From Burkholderia sp. S171 (lineage in GTDB: Bacteria; Pseudomonadota; Gammaproteobacteria; Burkholderiales; Burkholderiaceae), in NCBI RefSeq assembly GCF_009766085.1, contig NZ_LMUF01000038.1, forward strand, positions 62,001 to 126,000: a stretch of 64,000 nt of DNA, in the 5' to 3' direction. A program made the position numbers and the translations under genes. How positions within the stretch are numbered: position 1 is the first letter of the stretch; every line of letters begins with the position of its first letter. Below the pieces are notes generated by a model. That model did no database searches and had not been told where the DNA came from. It saw only the letters and a list, made by a program, of their open reading frames with translations. Positions 51,743 to 59,441 of the stretch are shown here, piece after piece.

Positions 51743-53059
51743 ATGTCAATGCTCAATGAATCGCACGACCCGACTCTTACGAGCTGGGTCGCGCAAGCAA
51801 ACGAGCCGGGAAGTGATTTCCCGATTCAAAATCTTCCCTTCGCCGTGTTTCGCCGCAAGGGTTGCGACGAGGCATTCCGCGTTGGCGTAGCCATTGGCGA
51901 CCGGATCGTCGATCTCGGGGCAGCCGCAGGAAGCGGCGTTTTCTCGGGTGAGGCGGCCTTCGCCGCAGCTGCGTGCGGCGACGCAAGCCTGAACCGGCTG
52001 ATGGCCATGGGACCCGCAATCTGGTCCGCACTGCGGCTCGCCCTTTCTCGGGCATTGCGCACAGGTGCGCCAGAGGCAACGATTCTTTCGGACAAGCTGG
52101 TATCACAAGCGGAGGCTGAGTACACCGTTCCGGCGCGCATCGGTGACTACACAGATTTCTACACGTCGGTGCATCACGCGACCAATATCGGCAAGCTGTT
52201 TCGCCCGGACAGTCCCCTGATGCCAAACTACAAATGGGTACCAATCGGCTATCACGGCCGTGCGTCCTCCATTGGCGTTTCCGGCCACGCGTTCTCACGT
52301 CCTATTGGCCAGACCTTCCCTCCGGGGGCAACGCAACCAAAGTTTGGTCCTAGCAAGCGCCTGGACTATGAACTGGAACTTGGAATCTTTATCGGCACAG
52401 GCAACGAGTCAGGAACGCAGGTCCCGATCACCGAGGCTGAATCGCACGTCTTCGGCCTATGCCTGCTCAACGACTGGTCAGCCCGTGATATCCAGGCTTG
52501 GGAATACCAGCCACTTGGACCATTCCTCTCGAAAAACTTCGCAACGACCATCTCACCCTGGGTCGTCACGCTGGAAGCGCTTGCGCCGTACCGTGTCCCC
52601 TTCACAAGGCCGGAAAGCGATCCCCAGCCTCTGCCCTATCTGGATTCGGCACAACAGCGCGAAGTTGGCGCGATCGACGTGCAACTCGAAGTTTGTCTCG
52701 AAACGGAAGCGATGCGCGCGGCCGGCAGGCCAGGCGCACGGCTCAGCCTCACGAGTTACCGGCATGCCTATTGGACGATCGCGCAGATGGTTGCGCATCA
52801 CACAGTGAACGGTTGCAACCTGCAGCCCGGAGACCTTTTCGGCACCGGCACTCTCTCCGGCCCCTCTCTGGATCAGGCCGGCGCCCTTATTGAACTCACC
52901 GCTGGCGGAAAACAGCCGCTGAGCCTGCCCGACGGCGAACAGCGGACTTTCCTCGAAGACGGCGACCTCATCATCATGCGCGGCTGGTGCGAAACGGCCG
53001 GCGCTGCACGCATCGGATTTGGGGAGTGCCGCGGGATGGTGTTGCCGGTGAGGCGCTAA
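51743..53059 (+). CDS. fahA: Fumarylacetoacetase
   Basis: A 438-residue hydrolase that splits fumarylacetoacetate into fumarate and acetoacetate. Signatures are IGDYTDFYTSVHHATNIGKL, YKWVPIGYHGRASSIGVSGH, LDYELELGIFIGTGNESGTQ (metal site) and LLNDWSARDIQAWEYQPLGP. GGAG lies 8 nt before ATG 51743. It ends the mhaA-mhaB-hmgA-fahA run, completing the route from 3-hydroxyphenylacetate (and from homogentisate of other origins) to central metabolism. Confidence 0.97.
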   Translation: MSMLNESHDPTLTSWVAQANEPGSDFPIQNLPFAVFRRKGCDEAFRVGVAIGDRIVDLGAAAGSGVFSGEAAFAAAACGDASLNRLMAMGPAIWSALRLALSRALRTGAPEATILSDKLVSQAEAEYTVPARIGDYTDFYTSVHHATNIGKLFRPDSPLMPNYKWVPIGYHGRASSIGVSGHAFSRPIGQTFPPGATQPKFGPSKRLDYELELGIFIGTGNESGTQVPITEAESHVFGLCLLNDWSARDIQAWEYQPLGPFLSKNFATTISPWVVTLEALAPYRVPFTRPESDPQPLPYLDSAQQREVGAIDVQLEVCLETEAMRAAGRPGARLSLTSYRHAYWTIAQMVAHHTVNGCNLQPGDLFGTGTLSGPSLDQAGALIELTAGGKQPLSLPDGEQRTFLEDGDLIIMRGWCETAGAARIGFGECRGMVLPVRR

Positions 53060-53369
53060 GCTCCGGATATTGCTCATCACGAATCACGCCTCCTGGCGGC
53101 CGGCGTGGCGGCCGCTGTTCCTCGCGAGCGCCGCCGGCATCGAAATGCAGGTTAAAGAGCCGTTCGGACTCTCGTAAGCCCTCGTCTCAGTCACGATCAC
53201 TGACCTCGTTTTGGTGGTTGGGTCACTGATTAGGCCTCCTTTGTAGGGTCGATTCAACATAGCCCTGTCGACGTCCTTCCATGCCCGATTACGATCGTGC
53301 AAGGTCAAGTTGAGTGGAGGAGTGCTAATACAACCTTATCGGTTGCGTCAGTGTTGATGTTCATAGCGT

Positions 53370-53526
53370 TTACGCCTCGACTTTTTCAAACTGCGCGATA
53401 GCCAAGATTTCGTCGGCTGATTTCTCCCACATAAACGGTCGAAGATTTTCGTCATAGCTATCAATTTAATCGCGGATCGCGGCTTCAAGTTGGCGAGTCG
53501 AACGACTTTTCAGCGAGCCGTCGACC
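53370..53526 (-). pseudogene. IS630-family transposase C-terminal remnant
   Basis: Minus-strand translation gives SRSTRQLEAAIRD, a stop, then IDSYDENLRPFMWEKSADEI and LAIAQFEKVEA. This is the end of an IS630-type transposase (normally ...AAI..YI...N..P.PFVW.K.ADEIL). The catalytic core is absent and the frame is interrupted. It marks a past insertion downstream of fahA. Confidence 0.75.
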
Positions 53527-53672
53527 GATGCTGCTCTGTCCAACGTCCCCAACGACAAGGCAGGATCGGCCTCATGCATCTACAGAATGGCTTCGTCGCT
53601 GGGTGCGGCCTTTGGCGTGGCTATCTCGGCGGCGATTTTACGTCGCTAAGCCACATGGAGGGTCTTTCTCCG

Positions 53673-53834
53673 ATGGCTGAGATCGCCCTTGGGCGAACCA
53701 ACAATCTTGCCGTGCGCTATGCGGCCGCCATCGCATTGCTGTTCAACGTGCTGATGGTCGTGGTGGCGATGATCGCCATCATGCGGACAATACCCAAAGG
53801 GAATTCTCAAGCGTCCGGCACCCCGGCAGCCTAG
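53673..53834 (+). CDS. Small hydrophobic protein or transporter fragment
   Basis: A 53-residue frame with one clear membrane segment (AAAIALLFNVLMVVVAMIAI) and a basic C-terminus. GGAGG lies 12 nt before ATG 53673. It could be a real small membrane protein or the C-terminal end of a lost transporter, given the IS remnant close by. Family not recognised. Confidence 0.35.
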   Translation: MAEIALGRTNNLAVRYAAAIALLFNVLMVVVAMIAIMRTIPKGNSQASGTPAA

Positions 53835-54022
53835 ACTCGATAGGTGATCTCACCCGGCGCGATTGTCACCTCGAAGAAGGTGGAAGTAGACTTATTAATT
53901 GTAGCCGTCCGCGTCTACTGCCGGCAGGCACTCCGCATCTTTCAGCTTTGGCGCGAAAAATCGCGTCCCCGCCATGGTGTTCCTATGGCAATGCAAGCTT
54001 TGTAACCATTGAAGGTGGACAT
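53835..54022. other. Intergenic upstream of M20 amidohydrolase gene
   Basis: No gene is recognised. The amidohydrolase frame is open from 53948, but the family N-terminus starts at 54023, so this part should hold its promoter. Confidence 0.35.
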
Positions 54023-55291
54023 ATGAATTCGTTCATGACTGCGTTGACCGTTCGCGTTGACGAACTGCTCCCGGAACTCGAAGCGATCTACAAGGATCTG
54101 CATCAAAACCCGGAACTGTCGATGCAGGAGGTGCGTACCGCGCGCATTGCAGCCGACTACCTGGCTGCGCAGGGATTCGAGGTAACGCGCGCCGTCGGCG
54201 TGACAGGTGTGGTGGGCGTGCTGCGCAACGGTGAAGGCCCGACGGTCATGCTGCGCGCGGACATGGATGCCCTTCCGATGAAGGAGGCGACTGGTCTGCC
54301 CTATGCGAGCATCGCCACCTCCAAGGATGAAGATGGCGTCGAGGTAGGCGTCGCCCATGCCTGTGGGCACGATCTGCACGTGACGTGGCTGATGGGTGCT
54401 GCACGCCTGCTGGCCGAGCACCGGGAATCGTGGAAAGGAACAATCCTGGCTGTATTTCAGCCAGGCGAGGAAGTTGGTCGCGGCGCGCAAAGCATGATGG
54501 ACGACGGCATGGCGAAGCGGTTTCCAAAGCCCGACATTATTCTCGGACAACATGTGATGGTAGGAGAGGCCGGCACTGTGGGATACCGCAGTGGCACGAT
54601 TCTTTCGGCAGGCGACAGCATCAAGGTGAAGCTATTCGGGCGCGGCTCGCATGGTTCGCAACCGCAAACATCGATCGACCCGGTGATCATGGCGGCAGCG
54701 ACGACGATGCGCCTTCAAACTATTGTTTCGCGCGAAATCGCGCCGAGCGACAGTGCCGTGCTGACAATCGGAGCGCTGCAAGCGGGGACGAAAGAAAACA
54801 TCATCCCCGATGATGCGACGCTCAAGCTGAACATTCGAACCTATGACGAAGACGTGCGTGACTACATGCTGTCAGCGATCCGGCGTATCTGCTGCGCCGA
54901 ATGCACAGCCTCCAATTCGCCGCAGGAACCTGAGTTCACCACGCTAAGCAGTTATCCGTTAACCGAGAACGACGCGCAAGCCACCGCGCGTATTGCGCAT
55001 GCGTTCGAGACACAGTTCGGCGACCGCGCCCATGAAACCCCTCCTGCCGCGGCAAGCGAGGACTTCAGCGTATTTGGCCGTCGCTGGGAGGTGCCGTACG
55101 TATTCTGGATCGTCGGTGGCACGGATCCGCAGGTTTATGCGAAGGCGAAGGCAGACAAGCAGCTCAATCTGCTGCCCAGCAACCATTCTCCGAAATACGC
55201 ACCAACCTTAAATCCCACGTTGAAAACGGGACTACAGGCCATGTTGTGCGCTGCAGCGGAGTGGCTCTGTGAAGAGAAAGTTTCTACGTGA
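54023..55291 (+). CDS. M20-family amidohydrolase (N-acyl amino acid/hippurate hydrolase type)
   Basis: A 422-residue metallopeptidase-fold amidohydrolase that releases an acyl group from an N-acylated amino acid or similar. Metal and catalytic segments are MLRADMDALPMKEATGLPYA, VAHACGHDLHVTWLMGAARL and VFQPGEEVGRGAQSMM, and ETPPAAASEDFSVFG supplies the late Glu. A dimerisation domain (GRGSHGSQPQTSIDPVIMAA) lies between. AAGGTGG precedes ATG 54023. Its stop overlaps the next start (GTGA). Context gives no clear substrate. Confidence 0.9.
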   Translation: MNSFMTALTVRVDELLPELEAIYKDLHQNPELSMQEVRTARIAADYLAAQGFEVTRAVGVTGVVGVLRNGEGPTVMLRADMDALPMKEATGLPYASIATSKDEDGVEVGVAHACGHDLHVTWLMGAARLLAEHRESWKGTILAVFQPGEEVGRGAQSMMDDGMAKRFPKPDIILGQHVMVGEAGTVGYRSGTILSAGDSIKVKLFGRGSHGSQPQTSIDPVIMAAATTMRLQTIVSREIAPSDSAVLTIGALQAGTKENIIPDDATLKLNIRTYDEDVRDYMLSAIRRICCAECTASNSPQEPEFTTLSSYPLTENDAQATARIAHAFETQFGDRAHETPPAAASEDFSVFGRRWEVPYVFWIVGGTDPQVYAKAKADKQLNLLPSNHSPKYAPTLNPTLKTGLQAMLCAAAEWLCEEKVST

Positions 55292-55932
55292 CCGGACATG
55301 CCTTGTTTCTGCTACTCGATCTGATCGGCACGTTCGTGTTTGCCATCAGCGGGGCCGTGGCAGCGAAACAGCGCAATCTTGACCTGTTTGGGGTTGTTGT
55401 AATGGCGTTCGTTGTCGCATGTGGCGGAGGCATCGTGCGTGATGTGTGCATTGGGGCGGTGCCGCCAGCGGGGCTGTCCAACTGGCGCTATCTGGTTGCC
55501 GCCATGGTCGCTGCATTGACGACGATCGTCGCGTACCCACAAGTGAGGCGGATGCGACACCCGGTGCTTTTCTTTGACGCTATCGGCCTCGGGCTGTTTG
55601 CAGTATCGGGCGCCCAAAAGGCGCTTGCTTACGGTCACAATGCCGAAGTCGCGATATTGCTGGGGGTGACGACCGCCGTAGGCGGCGGAACATTACGCGA
55701 TGTGCTACTTGCACGGGTACCAGTCATCCTGCAAAGGGAGATTTACGCGTCCGCGGCACTGCTGGGCGCGGCAATCCTGGTCGCCTGCGAGGAATTTGGC
55801 CTGTCACAACCGTGGACCCCATGGGCTGCCACGCTTGTATGCGTGGGCTTGCGTCTCTTCTCGCTCCGTTATCACTGGCATCTCCCCACCTTCGCTAGGC
55901 GCGATGCCGAAAAGACAGGGTCTGGCCGGTGA
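55288..55932 (+). CDS. TRIC-family (YicG/UPF0126) membrane channel protein
   Basis: A 214-residue membrane protein with two repeated three-helix units, the bacterial TRIC-channel/UPF0126 fold. The duplicated motif is visible as VACGGGIVRDVCIGAVPP and TTAVGGGTLRDVLLARVPVI. It starts at GTG 55288, overlapping the amidohydrolase stop by four bases. Known relatives conduct monovalent cations; a role in amino acid uptake has been proposed for some. Coupling to an amidohydrolase is unusual and may mean a shared substrate. Confidence 0.9.
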   Translation: MTGHALFLLLDLIGTFVFAISGAVAAKQRNLDLFGVVVMAFVVACGGGIVRDVCIGAVPPAGLSNWRYLVAAMVAALTTIVAYPQVRRMRHPVLFFDAIGLGLFAVSGAQKALAYGHNAEVAILLGVTTAVGGGTLRDVLLARVPVILQREIYASAALLGAAILVACEEFGLSQPWTPWAATLVCVGLRLFSLRYHWHLPTFARRDAEKTGSGR

Positions 55933-55993
55933 TGAACGCTGATGACAGGAGCTGCGCCATTGCGACGCGAGTCCACGCAATCAAATGGAATAG

Positions 55994-57370
55994 CTAGTCG
56001 TCTGCGAGTGGCGCTCGTGATGTTTCTCGGCTAGCAAGCATGGCAACTAGAGCGACGAGAGCCGCGCCGACCATGTACCACGCTGGGGCGAGCTTGCTAC
56101 CCGTCGTATGGATTAACCAAGTCGCAACGAAGGGCGCCGTGCCACCGAACAACGCGTTTGCAGCATTGAAACAGAAGGCAAACCCGCTATACCGGACGCG
56201 CGTCGGAAAAATCTCCGACAGAAAGCATGGCAGCGTGCCGTCGTTCATCGTCAGGAGTGCACCGAACGCAATCTGGATCATCACGATTGTCATGAAGCTG
56301 GCACCGACAAGTCCCTTGAACAGCGGTACCGTCAGTATGACAAACAGGACCGAAGCACCGATCAGCATTGTTTTGCGACCGAAACGATCCGAAAGAGCCC
56401 CCATGATGAAGATGAAGCCAATATAGGCGGTGAGAGAAATGGTCGCCGCGATAAATGATTCCGTTTCTCCCATGCCCATCTCGGTCGACAGATAGGTGGG
56501 CATGTAGCTCAGCACCAGATAAAACGCCACTGCGTTCAGACACGTGACGCCAAACGCGATCAACATCTTTCCACGATGGACGGTCAGCAGTTCCGTGACG
56601 GGCGCACGCGCGACGTGTTGCGACGCTTCGAGTGCCTTGAACTTCGGCGTATCTTCCAGACGTACTCGAATGTAACGCCCGATCAGCCCGAACGGCGCGG
56701 CAAGCAGAAACGGCAGGCGCCAGCCAAACGACTGAATTTGTTCAGCCGTGAGGACCGCGTGTAGTACGGCTACAAAAATCGACCCGAACAAAAGACCCGC
56801 AGCTGTGCTGGCGGGAACGATACTCGTATAGATGCCCCGCTTGCCCTCCGGCGCGTATTCAGCGAGAAATGCGGATGCTCCCGCATATTCACCGGAGGCG
56901 GAGAACCCCTGGACAAGTCGAACGACCAATAGAAGAATCGGCGCGAGGATGCCGACTTGGGCGTACGTCGGTAAGAAAGCAATCACGAACGTCGAGGCCG
57001 ACATGATCAAGATGGATAGCGAAAGTGCCGTCCGACGACCGATCTTGTCGCCAAAGTGGCCCCAAACGATACCTCCGATCGGCCGCACGATAAACGAAAT
57101 TGCAAAGATGGCGTAGGCGGCAAGCAGACCCGTTGCGGCATCAGTCTTTGGGAAAAAGACTACTGCAATGATGGTCGCCAGATAGCCATAGGACGCGTAG
57201 TCGAACCACTCGACGAAGTTCCCGATGAAGCTCGCCATCGCCGCGCGCTTAAGCAGACGCCCGTCTGGCGCCGGCGTTGCCTGGCCATTTCCCGACGGGA
57301 AAGGTATGCCCGGCCGTGAGATGACGCCGGCAGCCGCTGACCGGCCTGAAACCGCTTTCTTGGTACTCAT
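55994..57370 (-). CDS. MFS transporter, metabolite:H+ symporter (ProP/MHS) family
   Basis: A 458-residue, 12-helix carrier of the MHS family (ProP, ShiA, KgtP types). Typical are ASFIGNFVEWFDYASYGYLA, the VWGHFGDKIGRRTALSLSIL motif and VQGFSASGEYAGASAFLAEY. It is convergent with the TRIC gene and lies 86 bp after purU on the same strand. Position behind the sarcosine oxidase genes suggests import of sarcosine, dimethylglycine, betaine or a related compound; this is inference. It begins at ATG 57370 with a long hydrophilic N-terminus. Confidence 0.92.
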   Translation of the reverse strand: MSTKKAVSGRSAAAGVISRPGIPFPSGNGQATPAPDGRLLKRAAMASFIGNFVEWFDYASYGYLATIIAVVFFPKTDAATGLLAAYAIFAISFIVRPIGGIVWGHFGDKIGRRTALSLSILIMSASTFVIAFLPTYAQVGILAPILLLVVRLVQGFSASGEYAGASAFLAEYAPEGKRGIYTSIVPASTAAGLLFGSIFVAVLHAVLTAEQIQSFGWRLPFLLAAPFGLIGRYIRVRLEDTPKFKALEASQHVARAPVTELLTVHRGKMLIAFGVTCLNAVAFYLVLSYMPTYLSTEMGMGETESFIAATISLTAYIGFIFIMGALSDRFGRKTMLIGASVLFVILTVPLFKGLVGASFMTIVMIQIAFGALLTMNDGTLPCFLSEIFPTRVRYSGFAFCFNAANALFGGTAPFVATWLIHTTGSKLAPAWYMVGAALVALVAMLASRETSRAPLADD

Positions 57371-57456
57371 TTGGTGTCTCCAAACATGAATCGTGAGATT
57401 GCTGCGTTTTCGGCTGCGGCTCTTCGGGCCACTTCACCGGCCTCGACCTGCTGAAA

Positions 57457-58344
57457 CTACTGAAGTACGACGGTTCGGTTACCGTTGATAAAAATGCGAC
57501 GTTCGACGAAGAGCTTGACCGCGCGCGCAAGCGCGAGGCATTCAACATCGCGTCCCGTTGCAAGCAGCCGCTCGGGGTCATACGCGTGATTGACCCGTTC
57601 CACGACCTGTTCGATGATCGGACCTTCGTCGAGATCATTGGTCACGAAGTGCGCTGTTGCGCCGATCAGCTTCACGCCGCGGGCATGGGCCTGGTGATAG
57701 GGCTTTGCGCCTTTGAATCCAGGCAGAAACGAGTGGTGAATATTGATGGCGCGCCCCGCGAGCCGCTCACTAAGTTCGGCTGAGAGCACCTGCATGTAGC
57801 GCGCGAGCACAACCAGTTCGGCACCGGTGCGTTCGATCAGGGCCAACATCTGCGCTTCCTGCTGCGGCTTGGTATCGGCGGTCAGCGGCAAATGGTGAAA
57901 CGCGATGCCATTCGCGAGCGCGAGCGGCTGCAGGTCGGGATGATTCGATGCAATACCGACGATGTCCATCTTCAACTCGTCCATGCGCCAGCGGAACAGC
58001 AGGTCGGCGAGGCAATGATCAAGCTTCGACACCATGATCAGCACCTTCGGCTTGACAGAGACGTCGTGGAGCGCCCAAATCATGTCGAAACGCTGGGCGA
58101 CCGCCACGAACTCTGCCCGCAACGCGTCGACTTGCAACTCGTGCGAAGAAGTTGCGTGAAAAATACAGCGTACAAAAAAACGCGCGTTTGAGTCGTCGTC
58201 GAACACGTTAAATTCGTCGATATAGCATCCGTGCTCATCGAGAAAGCGAACCATGGCGGCCACCTGCCCGGGTGCACTTGGACAGGTAACGGTCAGCGCA
58301 AATTGGGGGCTTCGCTTCGCTCTCATCGTAATTGTTTCAGTCAT
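57457..58344 (-). CDS. purU: Formyltetrahydrofolate deformylase
   Basis: A 295-residue enzyme that hydrolyses 10-formyl-THF to formate and THF. An N-terminal ACT domain (FALTVTCPSAPGQVAAMVRF) is followed by a formyltransferase-like domain with IDEFNVFDDDSNARFFVRCI between. The catalytic His/Asp region reads INIHHSFLPGFKGAKPYHQA and ATAHFVTNDLDEGPII. ATG 58344 has GGAG at ideal spacing; ATG 58371, overlapping folB by ATGA, is an alternative. In a sox operon it recycles the C1 unit released from sarcosine. Confidence 0.94.
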   Translation of the reverse strand: MTETITMRAKRSPQFALTVTCPSAPGQVAAMVRFLDEHGCYIDEFNVFDDDSNARFFVRCIFHATSSHELQVDALRAEFVAVAQRFDMIWALHDVSVKPKVLIMVSKLDHCLADLLFRWRMDELKMDIVGIASNHPDLQPLALANGIAFHHLPLTADTKPQQEAQMLALIERTGAELVVLARYMQVLSAELSERLAGRAINIHHSFLPGFKGAKPYHQAHARGVKLIGATAHFVTNDLDEGPIIEQVVERVNHAYDPERLLATGRDVECLALARAVKLFVERRIFINGNRTVVLQ

Positions 58345-58367
58345 TGCGACTCCGTGGGTCGGATGTG

Positions 58368-58808
58368 TCATGCGCGCCCGCCTTTGGTGACAGAGAGCGC
58401 AACCAAGTGGGCACGCCAGCGCAGATAGTCATGACGACTCCAGCGCAGGCGTACACCAACCCGCTCAGTGGAGCGCACTGCGTGTGGCTTGTAGAGCGTG
58501 AGCACGGCGTCTTCCAACATTGGGAAGCGGTCGAAGCCCAACGCCAGCAGATCGGCGGCAAGCCGTTCCACCAGATCTGTGTGTGGCTGTTCGTCGAGGT
58601 AAGCGCAGAGCATCCGGCAGAACGCGTCGTAATCCAGACAATCTTCGATATGCTCCGGCAGCGCCAGGCTTCGACAATGCAGCACCGCATCGATTACCAC
58701 TGGTTGCGACACGCGTTCATGGCCGTAGATCCCGACCCGGGTCTGCGCTCGCAACTGATCGATCACGACCTCCCATTCGATTGTTGGTAGGGCTTCGGTC
58801 GGGTTCAT
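58368..58808 (-). CDS. folB: Dihydroneopterin aldolase-like protein
   Basis: A 146-residue FolB-fold protein (dihydroneopterin aldolase/epimerase). Conserved parts are RVGIYGHERVSQPVVIDAVL with the active-site Glu, CLDYDAFCRMLCAYLDEQPH, VERLAADLLALG and LTLYKPHAV with the catalytic Lys. ATG 58808 (MNPTEALPTIEW) gives the family N-terminus. It sits between soxG and purU. A second folB in a C1-generating operon may supply folate where sarcosine oxidation demands it. Confidence 0.88.
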   Translation of the reverse strand: MNPTEALPTIEWEVVIDQLRAQTRVGIYGHERVSQPVVIDAVLHCRSLALPEHIEDCLDYDAFCRMLCAYLDEQPHTDLVERLAADLLALGFDRFPMLEDAVLTLYKPHAVRSTERVGVRLRWSRHDYLRWRAHLVALSVTKGGRA

Positions 58809-58853
58809 CGATTGATCTCCTCTGTATGGCGAGCGCAGCAACGAACACGGGTG

Positions 58854-59441
58854 CTATACAAGATACGGTTGCGCCGCGTCGAGCAACATGAGGCAGCCGT
58901 ATTCGGCAAAGCTGCGCCGCACGATGACCTGAAACCGATCGTCGCCATTGCGGCACAGCGTGATGCCTGCCTTGAAAAAGTGCGTTTGCGCACACTGCCC
59001 CTCAACGAACGCACGCGGATGGAGATCAAGCGGACAACCACTTGCCAGCACAGCGCGCACATTCGCCCCTTCGATGTCGATCACGGTATAGCCACTGCTG
59101 ACGTCGACAACTGCGTAGTGTTGACTGCCGAGTGCGTCGCGAAATCCTCGCTCCAGATCGGCGGCCATATCCTGGGTCGACTGGATCAGCCACTCGTCTG
59201 GCCCCATCCAGATCGCCACACGTTCGCCTGCTACCGCGCGTTCGCCAGACGACGTCGGCAGCGCGACGCCCAACACCCGCTCAACCGCCGCGTGGAACAT
59301 AGCGCCATCGCCGCGTAATGTCAGAAGCGTCATGAACGGTCGCTCGGTGAGCTGAAAGCGCCCGGACATGCCGCTCGAGGAAGACGCGACTATCGGCTCG
59401 ATGCCGACCAGCGGCGACTCCTGAATCAGATCATTGAACAT
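58854..59441 (-). CDS. soxG: Sarcosine oxidase gamma subunit
   Basis: A 195-residue subunit of heterotetrameric sarcosine oxidase. Recognisable are MFNDLIQESPLVG, AIWMGPDEWLIQSTQDMAAD, HYAVVDVSSGYTVIDIEGAN and VLASGCPLDLHPRAF. AAGGAG precedes ATG 59441, and the gene overlaps the end of soxA by 11 nt. The fold resembles a GcvT-like domain and stabilises the complex. Confidence 0.94.
   Translation of the reverse strand: MFNDLIQESPLVGIEPIVASSSSGMSGRFQLTERPFMTLLTLRGDGAMFHAAVERVLGVALPTSSGERAVAGERVAIWMGPDEWLIQSTQDMAADLERGFRDALGSQHYAVVDVSSGYTVIDIEGANVRAVLASGCPLDLHPRAFVEGQCAQTHFFKAGITLCRNGDDRFQVIVRRSFAEYGCLMLLDAAQPYLV

Noticed and set aside
50182-51756. 524-residue minus-strand frame opposite hmgA
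   Set aside because: hmgA is unmistakable on the plus strand, so this long frame is an antisense artefact of codon bias.
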